Shown: piece after piece, positions 26,772-35,177 of the stretch
Position numbering within the stretch: the stretch's first letter is position 1
Layout: the number at the start of each line of letters is the position of its first letter
DNA from: Flavobacteriales bacterium
GTDB lineage: Bacteria > Bacteroidota > Bacteroidia > Flavobacteriales_D > Sanyastnellaceae
Length of the DNA stretch: 64,000 nt
Direction of reading: 5' to 3'
Assembly (NCBI GenBank): GCA_019694805.1
Contig: JAIBBG010000002.1
Span: 1 to 64,000, forward strand
Translations under genes and position numbers: made by a program
Notes under the pieces: model-generated
Seen by the model: only the letters and a program-made list of their open reading frames with translations
Database searches by the model: none
Told to the model about the DNA's origin: nothing

Positions 26772-27911
26772 TTGGAAAATCACCTTCATACAATTCCTGT
26801 CAGAGATTGGCTGAAAAGTCCATTTCAACCATTATTGATCAGCGGCCCTTGCAGTGTCGAAACGGAAGAACAATTTGTTGAAACAGCGAAACTACTTGCT
26901 GCAACGGGTAGGGTGAATCTCCTGCGTGGTGGCTTGTGGAAGCCTCGCACAAGACCTAATTCTTTTGAGGGTGTCGGAGCAATTGGGTTGGAATGGATGG
27001 TACGAGCACGGGCTGAAACCGGATTAAAACTGACCACGGAAGTTGCTACAGCCGAACATGTGGAACTTTGCCTCAAACACGGCATCGATGTGCTATGGAT
27101 TGGCGCACGAACCACGGTGAATCCATTTTCCGTACAGGAGATTGCAGATGCACTGAAAGGTGTCGATATCCCTGTTATTGTCAAAAACCCAGTAAATCCT
27201 GATTTGCAGCTTTGGATAGGTGCACTGGAAAGAATTTACCAAAGTGGTATTACAAAGCTTGTGGCGATGCATCGCGGATTTTCGCATTTTGGCGATAGCA
27301 TCTACCGCAATAAACCCATGTGGGAAATTCCCATAGCACTGAAAACGCAATATCCACAACTGAGTATTTTCTGCGATCCAAGCCACATATGCGGTCGTCG
27401 TGATCTTCTGTTACAAGTTGCACAAAAGGCATTGGACCTCGGCATGGATGGTTTAATGCTAGAAAGCCATCTCACGCCGGATCAAGCATGGAGTGATGCC
27501 AAACAGCAGGTAACACCACATGCGCTTGTTGACCTCTTGGATCAGCTTCAGGTGCGCGCAACTTCCACCGATGATCGGAATTTTGTGAATGAACTCCATG
27601 CATTGCGCTCTAGAATTGATAAGGTAGATGAAGAAATTATTCAATTGATTGCAAAGCGCATGAACATCACGCAAGAATTGGGACGATATAAACGTGATCA
27701 CAATATCACCATACTACAAGTTGATCGGTGGAAGGAGATCATTGATACACGCACCATGCTTGCGGATAAATTGGGTCTGACGAGGGAATTCATCATGCAT
27801 TACCTTGAGCAATTGCACAAGGAATCCATTCGCACACAGACGCGAATCATGAATGAAGAGAATGGAGATATTGCCTCACAAAAAAACGCTACCGACTCTA
27901 TCGCACCTTGA
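26772..27911 (+). CDS. Bifunctional DAHP synthase / type II chorismate mutase
   Basis: Catalyses both the first committed step of aromatic amino-acid synthesis (PEP plus erythrose-4-phosphate to DAHP) and chorismate to prephenate. The DAHP synthase domain (about 1-265, KDO8PS-like short form) has LLISGPCSVETEEQF, LLRGGLWKPRTRPNSFEG, TEVATAEHVE, WIGARTTVNPF, HRGF and CDPSHICGRRD. The chorismate mutase domain (about 275-360) has LHALRSRIDKVDEEIIQLIAKRM and ELGRYKR. The fusion order is the one known in Bacteroidota. The start is TTG 26772: a stop lies 4 codons upstream, and the next ATG (about residue 75) would remove the active site. A TAATTTCG element at 26747-26754 may be the -7 box. Confidence 0.95.
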   Translation: MENHLHTIPVRDWLKSPFQPLLISGPCSVETEEQFVETAKLLAATGRVNLLRGGLWKPRTRPNSFEGVGAIGLEWMVRARAETGLKLTTEVATAEHVELCLKHGIDVLWIGARTTVNPFSVQEIADALKGVDIPVIVKNPVNPDLQLWIGALERIYQSGITKLVAMHRGFSHFGDSIYRNKPMWEIPIALKTQYPQLSIFCDPSHICGRRDLLLQVAQKALDLGMDGLMLESHLTPDQAWSDAKQQVTPHALVDLLDQLQVRATSTDDRNFVNELHALRSRIDKVDEEIIQLIAKRMNITQELGRYKRDHNITILQVDRWKEIIDTRTMLADKLGLTREFIMHYLEQLHKESIRTQTRIMNEENGDIASQKNATDSIAP

Positions 27912-28512
27912 TGCGATATATGTTTTTCTCCTCGATAAATCCTTCGAGAATATCACCAGAAATCACAGGACCAACTCCAGAAGGTGTACCTGTGAAAATG
28001 TAATCGCCGATTTTTAATGTCATGTATTGTGACACAAATGAGATGATTTGATCCATCGAAAAAATCATATGCGAACTATCAGATGATTGTACTACTTCAC
28101 CATTTTTTTTGAGTGAAAATGAAATGGCTTTTGGATTTTGAAAAGTACTTACCCCTAAAAAGTCTTGACCAATAACAGCAGAGCCATCAAAGGCTTTAGC
28201 TTTTTCCCATGGCAATCCCTTTTTTTTGAGTTCATCCTGAACATCTCGCGCAGTGAAGTCTATACCTAAACCAATTTCATCGTAATAACGTGAGGCAAAT
28301 TCAAGTGGAATGTTTTTTCCAAGCCTATTGATCCTGACCACCAATTCACATTCATAATGCAGATCTTTCGTCCAGTCGGGAATCATCATCGGATTGCCTT
28401 TTGGCAAAATGGCTGAATCGGGTTTACAAAAAAATACTGGTTCCGTTGGAAGGGCATTGCCAAGTTCTTTGGCGTGTTCAGCATAATTTCTTCCGATGCA
28501 AATGATTTTCAT
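27898..28512 (-). CDS. Fumarylacetoacetate hydrolase family protein
   Basis: A 204-aa single-domain FAH-family enzyme (2-hydroxyhepta-diene isomerase/hydrolase or acylpyruvase type). It starts with ICIGRNYAEHAKELGN, then has PVFFCKPDSAILP, the metal-binding HYECELVVRI (two Glu) and DFTARDVQ (Asp), the WEKAKAFDGSAVIG loop and IFTGTPSGVGPV. Mg2+ ligands look intact, so it is probably active on an acylpyruvate-like substrate. Its 3' end overlaps the convergent DAHP synthase gene by 14 bp. ATG 28512 is used in place of the upstream TTG. Confidence 0.93.
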   Translation of the reverse strand: MKIICIGRNYAEHAKELGNALPTEPVFFCKPDSAILPKGNPMMIPDWTKDLHYECELVVRINRLGKNIPLEFASRYYDEIGLGIDFTARDVQDELKKKGLPWEKAKAFDGSAVIGQDFLGVSTFQNPKAISFSLKKNGEVVQSSDSSHMIFSMDQIISFVSQYMTLKIGDYIFTGTPSGVGPVISGDILEGFIEEKNIYRIKVR

Positions 28513-28535
28513 ATTCAATATCAGATGTTTTCGAG

Positions 28536-29912
28536 TCAGCGCACAAATTCAATTTCAACTTTGCGGTCATTGGAGTTTTCACTGGACGAATCTCTATCGC
28601 CAAAATACTTGGTGATGAACCGATCCTGTGGCAATCCGCTGGCTGCAAGAAATTGTTTTACCTTATTTGCACGTTGTTGCGAAAGCAAGAGGTTTTTAGC
28701 GGCGTCACCTGTCTTATCGGCATAGCCTGTTACAATCAGTTTCAGTGATGGACTGCGAGCGAGTATATCCACAATTTCATTCAACGACATTTTAGAATTC
28801 GCGTCAAGCTCAACAGAACCTTTCGCGAAATAAATGTTCATGGATTTCGGTAGGTTGGTAACTGTGCTTTCTGATTTTCCGGGTTTGATGATGTCGCTTC
28901 CGGCATTGGCCAATGGTTCACCTGTATTCATTTTTACCAAAGCAAAAACCATCTCGCGTAAATCATCAATTTGTTTTTGCATGGCGATATTCTTATCGTC
29001 TTGTTGTTGTTGCCATAACCTGATCTGTTCAGCCCTTAAATCATCTATCTGTTGTTGCATTCCATCCAACTTCGCATTGTTAGCTTCCAGAAGCTGTAGT
29101 ACTTGAGCTGCAAAATCACTTTCACTTTGAAGATCATCACCAACAGGTATTCCTGTGCTGTCCAATGTGGAGACGTCTTTAAAGTTGATAAGCGCCATCG
29201 ATTCATCACTCAATTGTACTTTGATGGGTTCAAGAGGTTTGTCAGGATCGTAAGCAGTATATTGATCAATGATTCGCTGTTTCACATCTTCATCAATGAT
29301 CGTTTCATCACTGGAAGAAACAACCATGAGGTTATCGTCACCATATATGCCAACTTCCATATTCACCAGCAGTTTGAGATCACTGAGTTCTTTTTGCAGA
29401 TAAAATTTCTGCATCCTGTTCTTGGATTCCTCATCTGCGGCACCTGCGGCAAATTCAAATTTGTTGAAGTCGAGCGCGTCGATGGCATTGATTTTATTTT
29501 CGACCATCTTCGAAAATCCTTTAAAGTCTTGCAGTTTTTCGTATTCGTAAAATGCGAGTGCTCCAATCACAATTTGATCAAGGTCTTTTTTTGTTTCCTT
29601 TTTGGATCTTTTGAGTTTGACATCACCTTCGCTGATAATGGCACATTTGTCAATGTATAGATTGAGATAAGAACTGACCAATTCCTGAAACTGATCAAGT
29701 TCCTGAGCATCTGCTGGTTCGTAATAATTGATGACGATTCTATGCTCGGCTGTTTTCGTAGGAACGAGTTCCTTACCTGTAGTGTCTTTCGGAAAATGAT
29801 TGATGACAGTGGTCCGCTGGGCATAAAGTCCCAGTCCTGACACTAAAAGAAATGTCGGTAATATCAGCGTTCTAAGCCAGGTCATCTGAACTTTCAAAGT
29901 TAGTTTTTTCAT
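28536..29912 (-). CDS. OmpA-domain envelope protein with a coiled coil
   Basis: A 458-aa exported protein (signal peptide ending LYAQ). Residues about 30-250 are of no family I know. A Q-rich coiled coil follows at about 265-325 (LEANNAKLDGMQQQIDDLRAEQ, QQQDDKNIAMQKQIDDLRE). The C-terminal OmpA/MotB peptidoglycan-binding domain (about 350-458) has IYFAKGSVELDANS, VTGYADKTGDAAKN, LSQQRANKVKQFL and NDRKVEIEFVR, with the Asp and Arg that bind diaminopimelate. Likely a peptidoglycan-attached outer-membrane or periplasmic protein. The upstream spacer carries clustered palindromes, so transcription is probably regulated. Confidence 0.87.
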   Translation of the reverse strand: MKKLTLKVQMTWLRTLILPTFLLVSGLGLYAQRTTVINHFPKDTTGKELVPTKTAEHRIVINYYEPADAQELDQFQELVSSYLNLYIDKCAIISEGDVKLKRSKKETKKDLDQIVIGALAFYEYEKLQDFKGFSKMVENKINAIDALDFNKFEFAAGAADEESKNRMQKFYLQKELSDLKLLVNMEVGIYGDDNLMVVSSSDETIIDEDVKQRIIDQYTAYDPDKPLEPIKVQLSDESMALINFKDVSTLDSTGIPVGDDLQSESDFAAQVLQLLEANNAKLDGMQQQIDDLRAEQIRLWQQQQDDKNIAMQKQIDDLREMVFALVKMNTGEPLANAGSDIIKPGKSESTVTNLPKSMNIYFAKGSVELDANSKMSLNEIVDILARSPSLKLIVTGYADKTGDAAKNLLLSQQRANKVKQFLAASGLPQDRFITKYFGDRDSSSENSNDRKVEIEFVR

Positions 29913-29935
29913 TTCCCTGTGGGGTTAGGTCTGTT

Positions 29936-29974
29936 GTGTTAACACGGTAGAATTATTAACGTGTTATGAACACG
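29936..29974. promoter_or_regulatory. Clustered palindromic sites between the OmpA gene and a lipoprotein gene
   Basis: The palindrome GTGTTAACAC (29936-29945) is followed by CGTGTTATGAACACG (29960-29974, 6-bp arms, 3-nt spacer). The half-site AACACG/CGTGTT therefore occurs three times in 34 bp, centred between divergent genes. This is the form of a dimer-binding operator. Confidence 0.6.
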
Positions 29975-30031
29975 AAAGCCGCGTCTGTCGGGGATTTGAA
30001 GTAATGAGGACTATGAATATCTTTGACCACG

Positions 30032-31039
30032 ATGAAAACAATACACTACCTCAGAATTTGTTTTGCGATTTCACTGATCGCGTTCGTGTTTTATTCCTGC
30101 AAGAAGAATGAAGACAATCCAGATGACAATGTCACAAACACGGAACCAACACCAACGGAAACTTGCTCACCGTCTTACTCATTTGTACCAGACAATGGTC
30201 TTGGACCACGATTGATTTTCAAATTCAAATTTGATAGCACCCAAACCAGATTAAATAATCTTGGACAGCCTGCTACAATGCCTTCAGGGCATGCTGGTCA
30301 ATCACCATTGTTCAATGAAATGAGTCAGCACTACATAGAATTGGCGGGCGATTTTGACATGCTTGGTGATGGAGAAGTTTTGTATGTTGGTGCTGAAACA
30401 ACCGCGGGAGGAGAAAGTGCCATTGATTATTGTGAGTCTGTGATCACAGAAGAAGATGAAGTGTTTTTTTCTAAGCGCCTGAGTGAAATCACTCCCGGCA
30501 CTTATAAATGGCTGCGTGTTTCTCTTGCTTACCAGAATTACGATATCATCTATAAATCTTCCTTGTTACCTTCTCCCGGAACTGCATATGGCACAGTAGC
30601 TTCATTCGTGGGTTTCAGAACCTATTTGCAGAATTACCTCATCAATGGCATTGAGTATACACCCAGCGCGGCGGCCGGCGGTCAGGGTAATCATAGTCAA
30701 GGTTATTGGGGATTTCAGACTTCAGTTTTTGGTACAAACTACTTTACTGATGGTCAGGCTCCCGCCGGTGCGACCACAGTGCCCAATCCCTTCACGAGTT
30801 CGCCCATACCAGCGGGAAGTTGTGTGGTCACTGGGCAATTTGTTGATCCAGCGCAATCGTTAACTCCATTGACCATTACTGGTTTTGAAACAGATGATAT
30901 CGTCATCACCGTTTCCCTTTCTACCAATAAAAGTTTTGAATGGATTGAAGTTACTCCTGACAATCTTTACCAACCCGAAATTGGCGAAGCGGTTGTTGAT
31001 ATGGGTTTGCGTGGCTTGATGCCTATCATCAACAATTAA
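30032..31039 (+). CDS. Hypothetical lipoprotein
   Basis: A 335-aa protein with lipobox FYSC and a short Asn/Asp/Thr-Pro-rich linker after the cysteine, typical of surface-exposed Bacteroidota lipoproteins. The body is beta-rich with the segments GPRLIFKFKFDSTQ, MSQHYIELAGDFDMLGDGEVLYVGAETTAGGE and WGFQTSVFG. I know no family for it. ATG 30032 is used rather than a TTG at 30023. It diverges from the OmpA gene and shares the palindromic spacer, so the two may be co-regulated. Confidence 0.75.
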   Translation: MKTIHYLRICFAISLIAFVFYSCKKNEDNPDDNVTNTEPTPTETCSPSYSFVPDNGLGPRLIFKFKFDSTQTRLNNLGQPATMPSGHAGQSPLFNEMSQHYIELAGDFDMLGDGEVLYVGAETTAGGESAIDYCESVITEEDEVFFSKRLSEITPGTYKWLRVSLAYQNYDIIYKSSLLPSPGTAYGTVASFVGFRTYLQNYLINGIEYTPSAAAGGQGNHSQGYWGFQTSVFGTNYFTDGQAPAGATTVPNPFTSSPIPAGSCVVTGQFVDPAQSLTPLTITGFETDDIVITVSLSTNKSFEWIEVTPDNLYQPEIGEAVVDMGLRGLMPIINN

Positions 31040-31060
31040 TAAGATATTTAGCATAAAAGA

Positions 31061-31090
31061 AAAAACGGAAGGTGTCACCTTCCGTTTTCT
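31061..31090. terminator. Bidirectional terminator
   Basis: A perfect stem AAAACGGAAGG.../...CCTTCCGTTTT, with T runs after it on both strands, lies between the convergent lipoprotein and lolA genes. Confidence 0.88.
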
Positions 31091-31141
31091 TTTTGATATC
31101 TATGAGAAAAATAATCGTCAATAATTGACAACTGCGAGGGA

Positions 31142-31792
31142 TTAAATCCTGTTGTCGATCACTTCAACATTCGGGAATTTGGTTTTATTGAATGTGAATT
31201 CTGCATCCGGAACTTCCGATCCAGTCTTGAAATTCTTAATCTTATAAGTGATGGTAGCATTTTCACGGGTCTTCACTTCAACCTTTACCACTTCCATTTT
31301 TGTTTTATCGACATAAAGAAAAATGGTATGGTATGATTTGTTCTTCGGGTCATTGGGATTGAGTCCGATTTGATAGCAGCTCACACCATCAACAGTAACA
31401 TTGGCGTTGCGCATGTCATGTTTGAAGTTCTTTTCCCAAATGGTGAACATTTCAGCGGGATCAAATCCACCGTCCTTCACGTCTGCGAGGTTGTCGATAG
31501 TCACTGAATTATCGCTCTTGTTGTAATTCCAAACGGTGATTCCATCACTCCAAATTTGATAGTCACCCATATTCACATAGTATTTGGATCCTTTGATCTT
31601 CACAGATCCGTTGTGGGTCTGATTTGCACCTGTTTTTGGATTGTTAAGGGTTGAAGCGAAATCAGAAGTAATGCTTTTGAAGTTTTTCGCTTTTGCAGAA
31701 AGTTTGTCGAGGATTTCTTTCGAAGTCTGAGCTTGAGTTTGAAACGCAATGGTGACAAGTGCCAGCACCAATAGTGCAGAAATTTTTTTCAT
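31142..31792 (-). CDS. lolA: Outer-membrane lipoprotein carrier protein LolA
   Basis: LolA ferries lipoproteins through the periplasm from the LolCDE transporter to the outer membrane. The 216-aa protein has a signal peptide (MKKISALLVLALVTIAFQTQAQ) and the LolA pattern: KAKNFKSITSDFASTL, VKIKGSKYYVNMGDYQIWSDGITVWNYN, and C-terminal DAEFTFNKTKFPNVEVID. It follows ftsK by 9 bp, an arrangement common in Bacteroidota, so the pair is probably cotranscribed. Confidence 0.92.
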   Translation of the reverse strand: MKKISALLVLALVTIAFQTQAQTSKEILDKLSAKAKNFKSITSDFASTLNNPKTGANQTHNGSVKIKGSKYYVNMGDYQIWSDGITVWNYNKSDNSVTIDNLADVKDGGFDPAEMFTIWEKNFKHDMRNANVTVDGVSCYQIGLNPNDPKNKSYHTIFLYVDKTKMEVVKVEVKTRENATITYKIKNFKTGSEVPDAEFTFNKTKFPNVEVIDNRI

Positions 31793-31801
31793 TGGATTGA
31801 A

Positions 31802-34444
31802 TTAAAACGGTTGTTGGGACGAATTGCTTTTCAAGAACTGTTCCAAAGCGATTTCATCCGGAATAATGACCTTCCTGGCTTTGCTTCCTTCAAACGGACC
31901 AATGATGCCGGCAGCTTCTAGTTGATCAATCAACCTTCCTGCGCGATTGTATCCGAGTTTCAGTTTTCGCTGTAGAAGCGAAGCACTTCCTTGTTGTGTC
32001 ATCACCACGATGCGGGCTGCTTCATTGAAAAGTTCGTCCCTGTCTTCATCGGCAAAATTACCCATTTCCAGTGCATTTTCATCTACAACTTCTGGAAGCA
32101 GGAATGCCGTTGGATAGGCTTGTTGCATACCAATAAAGTCTGTGATGGCTTCAACTTCTGGAGTATCAACAAAACCACACTGTAGACGAATGAGGTCATT
32201 TCCGGTAGAGTAGAGCATATCCCCGCGACCAATCAATTGATCTGCGCCTCCAGTATCCAAAATGGTCCTGGAGTCAATTTTCGACGTCACCCTGAACGCA
32301 ATACGAGCCGGGAAGTTGGCTTTTATGGTACCCGTAATGATATTGACTGAAGGACGCTGCGTTGCGATGATCAGGTGAATTCCAATCGCCCGTGCAAGCT
32401 GCGCCAATCTGGCGATAGGTGTTTCTACTTCACGGCCTGCAGTCATGATCAGATCTGCGAATTCGTCCACAACCAGCACGATATAAGGAAGGTATTTGTG
32501 GCCATTCTCAGGGTTAAGTCTGCGGGCTACAAATTTGGCATTGTACTCTTTGATATTTCTACATCCCGCTGTTTTCAGCAATTCATAGCGGGTGTCCATT
32601 TCGATACATAGCGAAGTAAGGGTTTTCACCACTTTCTGTACATCGGTGATAATCGCCTCTTCCTCATTGGGAAGTTTGGCTAAGAAGTGTCGCTCAATTT
32701 TGTTGAAAAGCGTCAATTCCACTTTTTTCGGATCGACCAGTACAAATTTGATTTCGGCAGGATGCTTTTTATAGAGCAGAGACACCAGTATGGCATTCAG
32801 ACCAACGGATTTACCCTGGCCTGTAGCACCAGCCATAAGTAGGTGAGGCATCTTGGCAAGGTCAGCCACAAAATTTTCATTCGAAATTGTTTTTCCCAGC
32901 ACGACCGGCAACTCCATTTCTGCATTCTGGAATTTTTCCGATGCAATCAATGATCGCATACTTACCACATCAGGTTTGGAATTGGGCACTTCAATACCGA
33001 TGGTGCCTTTGCCGGGAATCGGTGCAATGATTCGAATCCCCAACGCAGCCAAACTCAATGCGATATCATCCTCGAGGTTTTTAATCTTGGAAATTCTCAC
33101 TCCGGGAGCTGGAATGATTTCATACAGCGTAACCGTTGGACCAATGCTGGCTTTAATCTTCGATATCTCAATCTTATAATGATTGAGCGTTTCAACGATT
33201 TTGTTTTTATTCTCTTCGAGTTCTTCTTTATTGATCTGCGGTCCTTGGCCACCGTGCGGTCTGAGTAATTCTATGGACGGAAGGGTATACCTCGACAAAT
33301 CTCGTTTCGGATCGAATGGTCCAAGCTCTTCGAGTTTCTGGCTGATGTCAGCTTCACTCAGTTCATCATCTCCTTGTTCGACCTCCACAGAAAAGTCATC
33401 ATCAACCATGACGGTGGTACCACCAGTAGGTGTCAGGGATAATTCCGTTTCTTCTGGTTCTGTTTCCTCTACATCTTCTTCCTCTTCGATTTCTTCTTCG
33501 ACCTCTTCCTCATCCTCTTCTTGTACCATCAATTCAGGCTCTGGTCCCTCTTCTTCTTCTTCGGGGAGGATTTCAGGTTCTGTTATAGCCTGATTGATTT
33601 CCATTGAAGGTTTGGGCGAATTGATCGGTACAGCCGGAGGTATGGCAGATTCTTGTTTGACCGGACGATTTTCTTCAATGGGTTCTTCTTCCTCATCTTC
33701 ATCAGGTGCAATGGCAGTCGCCCGATTTTTCCACCATTCTGACATTCTCGCCCACAGTGCTTCAACGCGATGGTTAAAATTAAAAATGATGAATGCACCG
33801 GCTACAAATAACAAAACCATCAAAGCTCCAGACCATCCCAAAGTATAGGTGAGCCATTCGGTAGCAAAATGGCCATAACCACCCACCAGATTTTGGTTAC
33901 AGGTAATTTCAATCGTCCTATCCAGTCCATCAACACGGTGGTGAAATAAAAAACCTATGGCCACAGGGAAATAGAACATGGCCAATATGGAGAGTCGAAA
34001 AGTTTTCCAATAAGGAAGAATATCCCGCTTAAGCCAAATGTGAACTCCATGAATAAATCCGATGAGTGAAAGGAAAATCGCACCAATTCCAAAGTATTTA
34101 TTCATGAAAAACCAGGCCACATGTGCCCCGATTTTTCCCATCCAGTTTTTATATGGCTCCTGTGCTGACAAGCTTTCGGCTGAATCCACTCCGACAACGA
34201 GCCTCAGGTCATGTTTTGCAGTAAAGAGGTAAGAGGCGAAGGAGAGAAAGAAGAAAAAACTCATGAGCACCAGGAAAATCCCGGAGATTTTTTGGACCCT
34301 GGGATCTCTCCAGAATTCAACAAACCTGGACCAACGACCATTGCCAGAAGAGCTGGATTTTTTGCTTTTCGGGCTCTTTTCTTCCTTCACTTCTGGTTCA
34401 GGATCACTTTCCTGTGTTGTATTTTTTATGGTATTCCTCGCCAC
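31802..34444 (-). CDS. ftsK: DNA translocase FtsK
   Basis: FtsK pumps chromosome DNA at the division septum and activates dimer resolution. Four membrane segments lie at about 50-220. An unusually acidic linker (Glu/Asp-rich, about 250-360) replaces the Pro/Gln-rich linker of enterobacteria. The motor has Walker A GATGQGKSVG and Walker B IVLVVDEFADLIM, and the C-terminal gamma winged-helix (SASLLQRKLKLGYNRAGRLIDQLE) reads KOPS-type sites. No ATG exists near the start: I choose GTG 34444 (VARNTIKN), giving 880 aa; a TTG at 34474 is the alternative. Confidence 0.95.
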   Translation of the reverse strand: MARNTIKNTTQESDPEPEVKEEKSPKSKKSSSSGNGRWSRFVEFWRDPRVQKISGIFLVLMSFFFFLSFASYLFTAKHDLRLVVGVDSAESLSAQEPYKNWMGKIGAHVAWFFMNKYFGIGAIFLSLIGFIHGVHIWLKRDILPYWKTFRLSILAMFYFPVAIGFLFHHRVDGLDRTIEITCNQNLVGGYGHFATEWLTYTLGWSGALMVLLFVAGAFIIFNFNHRVEALWARMSEWWKNRATAIAPDEDEEEEPIEENRPVKQESAIPPAVPINSPKPSMEINQAITEPEILPEEEEEGPEPELMVQEEDEEEVEEEIEEEEDVEETEPEETELSLTPTGGTTVMVDDDFSVEVEQGDDELSEADISQKLEELGPFDPKRDLSRYTLPSIELLRPHGGQGPQINKEELEENKNKIVETLNHYKIEISKIKASIGPTVTLYEIIPAPGVRISKIKNLEDDIALSLAALGIRIIAPIPGKGTIGIEVPNSKPDVVSMRSLIASEKFQNAEMELPVVLGKTISNENFVADLAKMPHLLMAGATGQGKSVGLNAILVSLLYKKHPAEIKFVLVDPKKVELTLFNKIERHFLAKLPNEEEAIITDVQKVVKTLTSLCIEMDTRYELLKTAGCRNIKEYNAKFVARRLNPENGHKYLPYIVLVVDEFADLIMTAGREVETPIARLAQLARAIGIHLIIATQRPSVNIITGTIKANFPARIAFRVTSKIDSRTILDTGGADQLIGRGDMLYSTGNDLIRLQCGFVDTPEVEAITDFIGMQQAYPTAFLLPEVVDENALEMGNFADEDRDELFNEAARIVVMTQQGSASLLQRKLKLGYNRAGRLIDQLEAAGIIGPFEGSKARKVIIPDEIALEQFLKSNSSQQPF

Positions 34445-34671
34445 GGCAGATAATAAACGATGGTGCAACGGCAAAAACCGCCACAGATTTCAGGCCTTTA
34501 GGCCCAGGTTCAAAAGTAGAACCGGCCTTTACCGCAGAAGTCCTTTGTTCGTGCGGCTTTATCAACAATGTGATGTGCAGCCCGCCAGGCATTTTTCGAC
34601 GAAAGAAATCACTGAAAATGGGCTATTTTAGCACCGGATGCATTTTCCATGAGAAAAAAACAGGGAAATGC

Positions 34672-34703
34672 TTTGGGGAGAACAGAAAGTAGTCGTACAT
34701 TCG
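34672..34703 (+). promoter_or_regulatory. Promoter of the rpmG-DUF4295 unit
   Basis: TTTG (34672-34675), a 20-bp spacer and TACATTCG (34696-34703), one mismatch from consensus, 25 nt before the rpmG ATG. The rest of the 284-bp ftsK-rpmG gap shows no gene that I can support. Confidence 0.55.
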
Positions 34704-34728
34704 CGGCCCCATTTAAGAATTTAAGACA

Positions 34729-34911
34729 ATGGCTAAGAAAGGTAACAGAGTACAGGTGATCATGGAATGCACTGAACACAAAGAATCAGGTCTTCCAGGC
34801 ACAAGCCGTTATATCACCACGAAGAATCGTAAGAATACTCCGGAAAGATTGGAAAAGAAAAAGTACAATCCGATTCTGAAGAAAATGACAGTTCACAAAG
34901 AAATCAAATAA
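34729..34911 (+). CDS. rpmG: 50S ribosomal protein L33
   Basis: A 60-aa basic protein of the large ribosomal subunit: [47 protein letters not shown] and HKEIK match L33. It is the form without the four zinc-binding cysteines (one Cys only, in MECTEH). rpmB, often just upstream in Bacteroidota, is not present here. Confidence 0.96.
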   Translation: MAKKGNRVQVIMECTEHKESGLPGTSRYITTKNRKNTPERLEKKKYNPILKKMTVHKEIK

Positions 34912-34923
34912 TACTGAGTCACC

Positions 34924-35079
34924 ATGGCAAAGAAAGTAGTTGCAACCCTGCAGACCGGTAGTGGTAAGAACCACACTAAGGTTATTAAAATGGTGAAGTC
35001 GCCTAAAACTGGCGCGTACACCTTCAAAGAAGAAATCGTGCATAACGACAACGTTCAGGCTTGGTTCGCTAAGAACTGA
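34924..35079 (+). CDS. DUF4295 small basic protein
   Basis: A 51-aa protein beginning MAKKVVATLQTGSGK and containing KVIKMVKSPKTGAYTFKEE, ending NVQAWFAKN. This is DUF4295, a Bacteroidota-restricted family always placed between rpmG and ftsY; its position suggests a ribosome-associated protein. It starts 12 bp after rpmG and is followed by a terminator. Confidence 0.93.
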   Translation: MAKKVVATLQTGSGKNHTKVIKMVKSPKTGAYTFKEEIVHNDNVQAWFAKN

Positions 35080-35103
35080 TGAACCTGTTATGATATGACC
35101 GAA

Positions 35104-35133
35104 GGCTTTTCTCAACAGGGGAAGGCCTTTTTT
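35104..35133 (+). terminator. Terminator of rpmG-DUF4295
   Basis: Stem GGCTTTTC/GGGGAAGGCC (8 bp with G-U pairs), loop TCAACA, then six T residues, 25 bp after the DUF4295 stop. Confidence 0.78.
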
Positions 35134-35177
35134 GTTTGATATCCCAGTGCTAATCACCTGATTTGATATTACGGAAA

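Noticed and set aside
29103-29660. 185-aa plus-strand open frame inside the OmpA-domain gene
   Set aside because: Phe/Ile/Cys-rich shadow of a gene with clear domains; no signal of its own.
33183-33593. 136-aa Ser-rich open frame antisense to ftsK
   Set aside because: It is the reverse reading of the Glu/Asp-rich linker codons; low complexity with no start context.
34414-34692. Open frames on both strands in the ftsK-rpmG gap, considered for rpmB (L28)
   Set aside because: No L28 motif in any frame; composition looks random; the rpmG promoter lies at the end of this stretch.
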